A stretch of 64,000 nucleotides of DNA, from positions 67,241,597 through 67,305,596 of the forward strand of contig CM037590.1 in NCBI GenBank assembly GCA_021018995.1, in the 5' to 3' direction. Position 1 is the first letter of the stretch; every line of letters starts with the position of its first letter. This stretch comes from Chloranthus sessilifolius. Lineage: Eukaryota > Streptophyta > Magnoliopsida > Chloranthales > Chloranthaceae. Positions 60,802-64,000 of this stretch are shown one piece after another. The notes below the pieces were generated by a model. That model had not been told where the DNA came from, made no database searches, and saw only the letters and a list, made by a program, of their open reading frames with translations. The position numbers and the translations under genes are program-made.

Positions 60802-60975
60802 CTCCCCGACTTCAACCCGAAGAGGGATCAAATCTTGGACGCCCCATTTGTACCTTCAGAAAAACCATGGGAGACTATATTCAGTGGATCATCACATGTT
60901 CTTCCCCCACTCTCCAAACTGTGTTCAGCATTTTTGGCATCTTTGCTAGAAAGGAGACCTGTCGTGGTAGAATGA
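60802..60975 (+). pseudogene. Possible last exon of a WD-repeat protein (WDR75-like)
   Basis: The frame at 60802 encodes 57 residues and a TGA stop: LPDFNPKRDQILDAPF, then KPWETIFSGSSHVLPPLSKLC and a charged end. Its composition and the SSHVLPPLSKLC block look like the C-terminal tail of plant WD-repeat proteins of the WDR75/Nan1 type, U3 snoRNP factors in ribosome assembly. That identity is from memory of the family and is uncertain. The exon is preceded by a good acceptor. With no other exon in the window it is a fragment, perhaps also captured. Confidence 0.4.
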
Positions 60976-61526
60976 AAATATATAGTTACAGAAAGGAATC
61001 AGTGTAGTGTTCTTCAAACCCATTTGTGACACGTGGTACCTGCACAGTGAAGGGACTCGGATGCTCGACAAGTGGAATGCATTGGATTGGCGAAGTGGTG
61101 ATGTGGCGAGTGAGTTGGGTTATCAAGGTTGATTGAATTGAAATGCAAGGTGCGTATTTTGTTGCTATGGCCATTGTATTCAACAACAGGAATTGAAAGT
61201 CCATTTTCCTAAGGCAAGAGAAGAGGTCAACGGGGCTTCATGAGATCAAAAGATCTGTTGGTTCTAAGAGATTTTGTATTTTTTTTTAGAAATTAATGTT
61301 TGAGAGGTGCCATTTTTTTCCCCTCTTTGATTGAAATTTTGCTATATGTGGTCATAGCATCAGCCCTGTATTTCTTATTGTTGTTCTAATCAGATCACTA
61401 TTTTTGCATTACTGCAACCCTTTATTCTTGATTATTCAAGAAGATAATGCTTAGTCCTTTGCTTTGTGCACTCTGTTACATCAATTGATAAAATAAATAA
61501 GAAAAGTACCAAACCAGGACCCGTAC
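60976..61526. other. Unassigned DNA, possible 3' flank of the fragment
   Basis: AT-rich with several T-runs and no ORF of note. It ends at CGTAC (61522-61526), the presumed target site of the family-B insertion that follows. Confidence 0.4.
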
Positions 61527-62773
61527 TGTGACGACCCGACTTTTCCAATCCCTCAGGTATAGGAAAGGCCGGTTCGCCAACCTATCGAATAAACGATAAG
61601 CCGGACAAACATGGCACATATCAGAGTAAAGCGCAATAAATATCCATAGCTAAAATAAATGCGGAAGCAATTAAAAGTAAAGAACCACCGATGATGGCCA
61701 ACCATCATCGAAATATGGCTCATAACAGAAATCAACGTCAAGTATAAAACTATGATATCCAACTAAAATGGGCCCACAAATTCAAGTCTAACTCTCACCA
61801 CAAATAAGAAAATCAGTAAGTTCTATACTGGGAAAAACTCCTCAGGAGGAACCTCAAGCTCTTCCTCAGGTACGTAGTCAGGATCAGTCTCACGATCAAG
61901 AATACGTCCAAGACTAACTCGTGACGATAGGAGTGAGCTAACCAACAAGGCTCAGTAGAAGAAAGACATCTACGAAATTTTACTTTAACTAACATGGTTT
62001 CAAAATAAATATCGGAATATAGCTTGTCAAACATATAAGCAGATAATAAACTGAATTTAGGTGCGAAAATCATATGTAAGATTTATTTCTAAATGTGTGA
62101 AAACAGTTTCAAAAAATCATGCGATTTCGTGTCTTAGTTTCTCTAACTTCTATATGCAAAGTTCAAGAATTCATGACTTAATCCTCAACTTAAAATACCT
62201 CCCAAGTAAACTATATCTCGAGAGCAGAATATAGCCGATGGAACCCCTACCTACCATCGCGTTCTCATGAACCCTTTTTTCAGGATGCAACAAGCCCCTA
62301 CGTAATGAGAGAAACTTGTGAGTGAAATTATTCAGAATTTTGAGGGTCGTTCAGTCAATCATAAAACAAATCTGATACTAATATAAATCGATGCAAGTCT
62401 CTTATACATAGTTTAGGTTCTGATTTGATTTTGAGCTTAAGCGATTCGTTTGAGATTGGTGTAGATTTAGATTTTCAGTCATTCATATCAATTTCAATTT
62501 ACAGATGTGATTTCAATGGCATATGCAAGTTTAAAGATTTTAATTCAAAATATCCATGCGAATTAAAATAAAATACTGTAAAGATGAGATTCTCCTACCA
62601 AAACTCGGAGTAATGCGAAGTCAAGCAAAGTCCTATTGATGGCCTCTCGCCCTCAATCTATATCACAATATACGTTCATGTATTAAAATTAACTCTAATT
62701 ACTAATAATATAGACCTATTTAAGTGTTTCCTCAAAAATAAGTCAAAACAGGCAAGTTGCGCCAATCCTAGAA

Positions 62774-63400
62774 TTTGACGTAACATTTTCATATATTTTT
62801 GACCATCAAGACGATTGATCCATGCATTAGTCAAAACATGAAAGTTGTAGATTTTTCTATTAGCTTGCCGACATAAAAAAAATCGTCTCAATCGGAGTTC
62901 GGAATACAAAGTTATGACTAAAATACTAAGGCAATGTCGGAGTTCGGTGATACCTCGCTCGAGCGATGATAATAGCTCGCTCGAGCTATTTGACGTAATA
63001 TTCTCATATTTTTTTTACCATCAATACGATTGATCCATGAGTTGGTCAAAACATGAAAGTTATAAAATTTTCTATTAGCTTTCCAACGCAAAATGAATTG
63101 TCTCAATCGGAGTTCGTGATATAAAGTTATGACTAAAATACTAAGGCAATGTCGGAGTTCGATAATACCTCGCTCGAGCGATGATAATAGCTCGCTCGAG
63201 GGATTTGACGTAACATTCTCATATTTTTTTGACCATTAAAAAGATTGATCCATGAATTGGTCAAAACATTAAAGTTGTAGATTTTTCTATTAGCTTTCCA
63301 ACACAAAAAGAATCGTCTTAATCGGAGTTCGGGATAAAATGTTATGACTAAAATACTAAGGCAGTGTCGGAGTTCGGTGATACCTTGCTCGAGCGATGAT
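62774..63400 (-). repeat. Tandem 212-base repeat with CTCGAG palindromes
   Basis: Three successive copies of a unit starting near TTTGACGTAACATTC and ending in CTCGCTCGAGCGATGATAATAGCTCGCTCGAG. Each unit ends in two CTCGAG-centred palindromes. The copies differ by scattered substitutions. Confidence 0.85.
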
Positions 63401-63695
63401 AAAAACCGACGGGTTTCCTCAACGATTCGCGCCGCGATCGATCCCACGAGTTCACAGGGACAACTCCAACACGTCCCCAATGATCTCAACCTCTCCTAAT
63501 AGCCAACTACGAATCCAAGGTAGATTCAAGTTCTTTCTAAGGTTTAAGTGTTTTCAATAAAGAGGATTCTAGAGAATGAGGTTTTCTAAACCGATCTCCT
63601 ACGATGATTGAAGAAGAGAGAAGAAGGAGTTTCACACGGTTGGGTAACTATCCTCTCTTAACAAAACCTAGTATAATACGGGAATGCAATTCCTT

Positions 63696-63701
63696 CTTAT
63701 A
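63696..63701 (-). promoter_or_regulatory. Probable TATA box, right-hand family-B LTR
   Basis: TATAAG on the minus strand, 261 bases from the LTR start at 63962. Confidence 0.5.
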
Positions 63702-63962
63702 ATAGGATTGCTCATAAAGTAAAACACACACACACATCTTATGTATTATACACTTCTAATTTTAAAACTCAAGTCCGGTGTTGAGCGGCTACACCGAGGT
63801 CAGTGCACAACTTTCGCACGAGGGTCCAAATGGGCTCTAAATTAAAATCTGTCCGCACAATCACATCTAGATAAAAATCCAAAACAAATGGTGACGTCGA
63901 TTGCCGAGCCGAATACACACACAGGGTCAGTCTAACTCGGGTTCAAAATACGGGTCTTTACA

Positions 63963-64000
63963 TTCTACCCTCCTTAGGAATTTTCGTCCTCAAAAATATA
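63963..64000 (-). mobile_element. Start of family-B internal region, cut by the window edge
   Basis: Polypurine tract (minus strand GGAGGGTAGAA) and a few bases of 3' noncoding sequence similar to 7882-7918. The genes lie outside the window. Confidence 0.7.

Larger units (their letters stand above)
61527..63962 (-). repeat. Family-B 3' LTR of an element leaving the window
   Basis: TGTGACGACC to TCTTTACA, 2436 bases, followed by polypurine tract and internal sequence, so the element reads on the minus strand and continues past 64000. It carries three copies of the roughly 212-base tandem repeat (about 62774-63400), against two in the solo LTR. About 180 bases after the last copy are deleted. 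Hairpin at 61689-61710. The region 62250-62460 has many small deletions relative to 21490-21770. Confidence 0.9.

Noticed and set aside
60780-61007. The 75-codon plus-strand ORF over the WD-protein-like exon
   Set aside because: The reading frame starting at 60802, which begins right after a splice acceptor, gives a more protein-like sequence, so the longer frame is taken as a shadow.

Overview
The window is repeat-dense DNA from a flowering plant nuclear genome. It holds Ty3/gypsy chromovirus elements with very long LTRs (2.3-2.7 kb) and integrase chromodomains, a CACTA (En/Spm) transposon whose two genes are split by introns, MITE-like hairpins, and fragments of ordinary plant genes such as an exon of triosephosphate isomerase. 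The species cannot be told from the sequence. No intact host gene was found, and almost every transposon gene carries stops or frameshifts.

Three LTR families are present, named here by their LTRs. Family A has LTRs of about 2.3 kb (sense strand starts TGTAATATCC, ends GGTCGTCACA). Family B is about 2.4 kb (starts TGTAAAGACC). Family C is about 2.7 kb (starts TGTAACAACC). All three are related: their tRNA-iMet primer sites, Gag and Pol proteins and several LTR blocks can be recognised in each other. Families A and B lie on the minus strand. Family C lies on the plus strand.

Layout. (1) 1-23810 is a tandem duplication with a unit of about 13.7 kb. Each unit runs: family-B LTR stub, decayed family-A RT-PR-gag, family-A 5' LTR with a duplicated end, an inverted family-A LTR, and a family-B insertion in that LTR. 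In the first unit family B is a whole but decayed element (7053-13937). In the second it is a solo LTR (20815-23208), and the host LTR resumes after it. (2) 23811-28148 is unassigned DNA containing a solo family-C LTR (24535-27223, perfect 5-bp target duplication) and a stretch resembling CACTA subterminal repeats. (3) 28149-32706 is the 5' half of a family-C element: LTR, primer site, gag, and part of protease. (4) At 32707 a CACTA element starts inside that protease. It contains a TNP2 transposase pseudogene (37024-40607), a nearly complete family-A element (41997-54391) inserted next to one arm of an inverted repeat, MITEs, a captured triosephosphate isomerase exon (55562-55694) and the second CACTA gene (56163-57551). 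Its 3' terminus was not found. (5) 57552-61526 is mostly unassigned, with a LINE-like scrap and one exon resembling the C-terminus of a plant WD-repeat protein. (6) 61527-64000 is the 3' LTR and polypurine tract of another family-B element that runs out of the window.

The most unusual signals are structural. All three LTR families carry an array of short palindromes starting about 0.75 kb into the LTR, each built on a different sequence. All have a TATA box 261-273 bases from the LTR start and a hairpin near the LTR end with paired base changes. The family-A element also carries an extra sense-strand ORF after integrase (44867-46229), an intron-like insertion in integrase, and an LTR-type palindrome array just upstream of the extra ORF.
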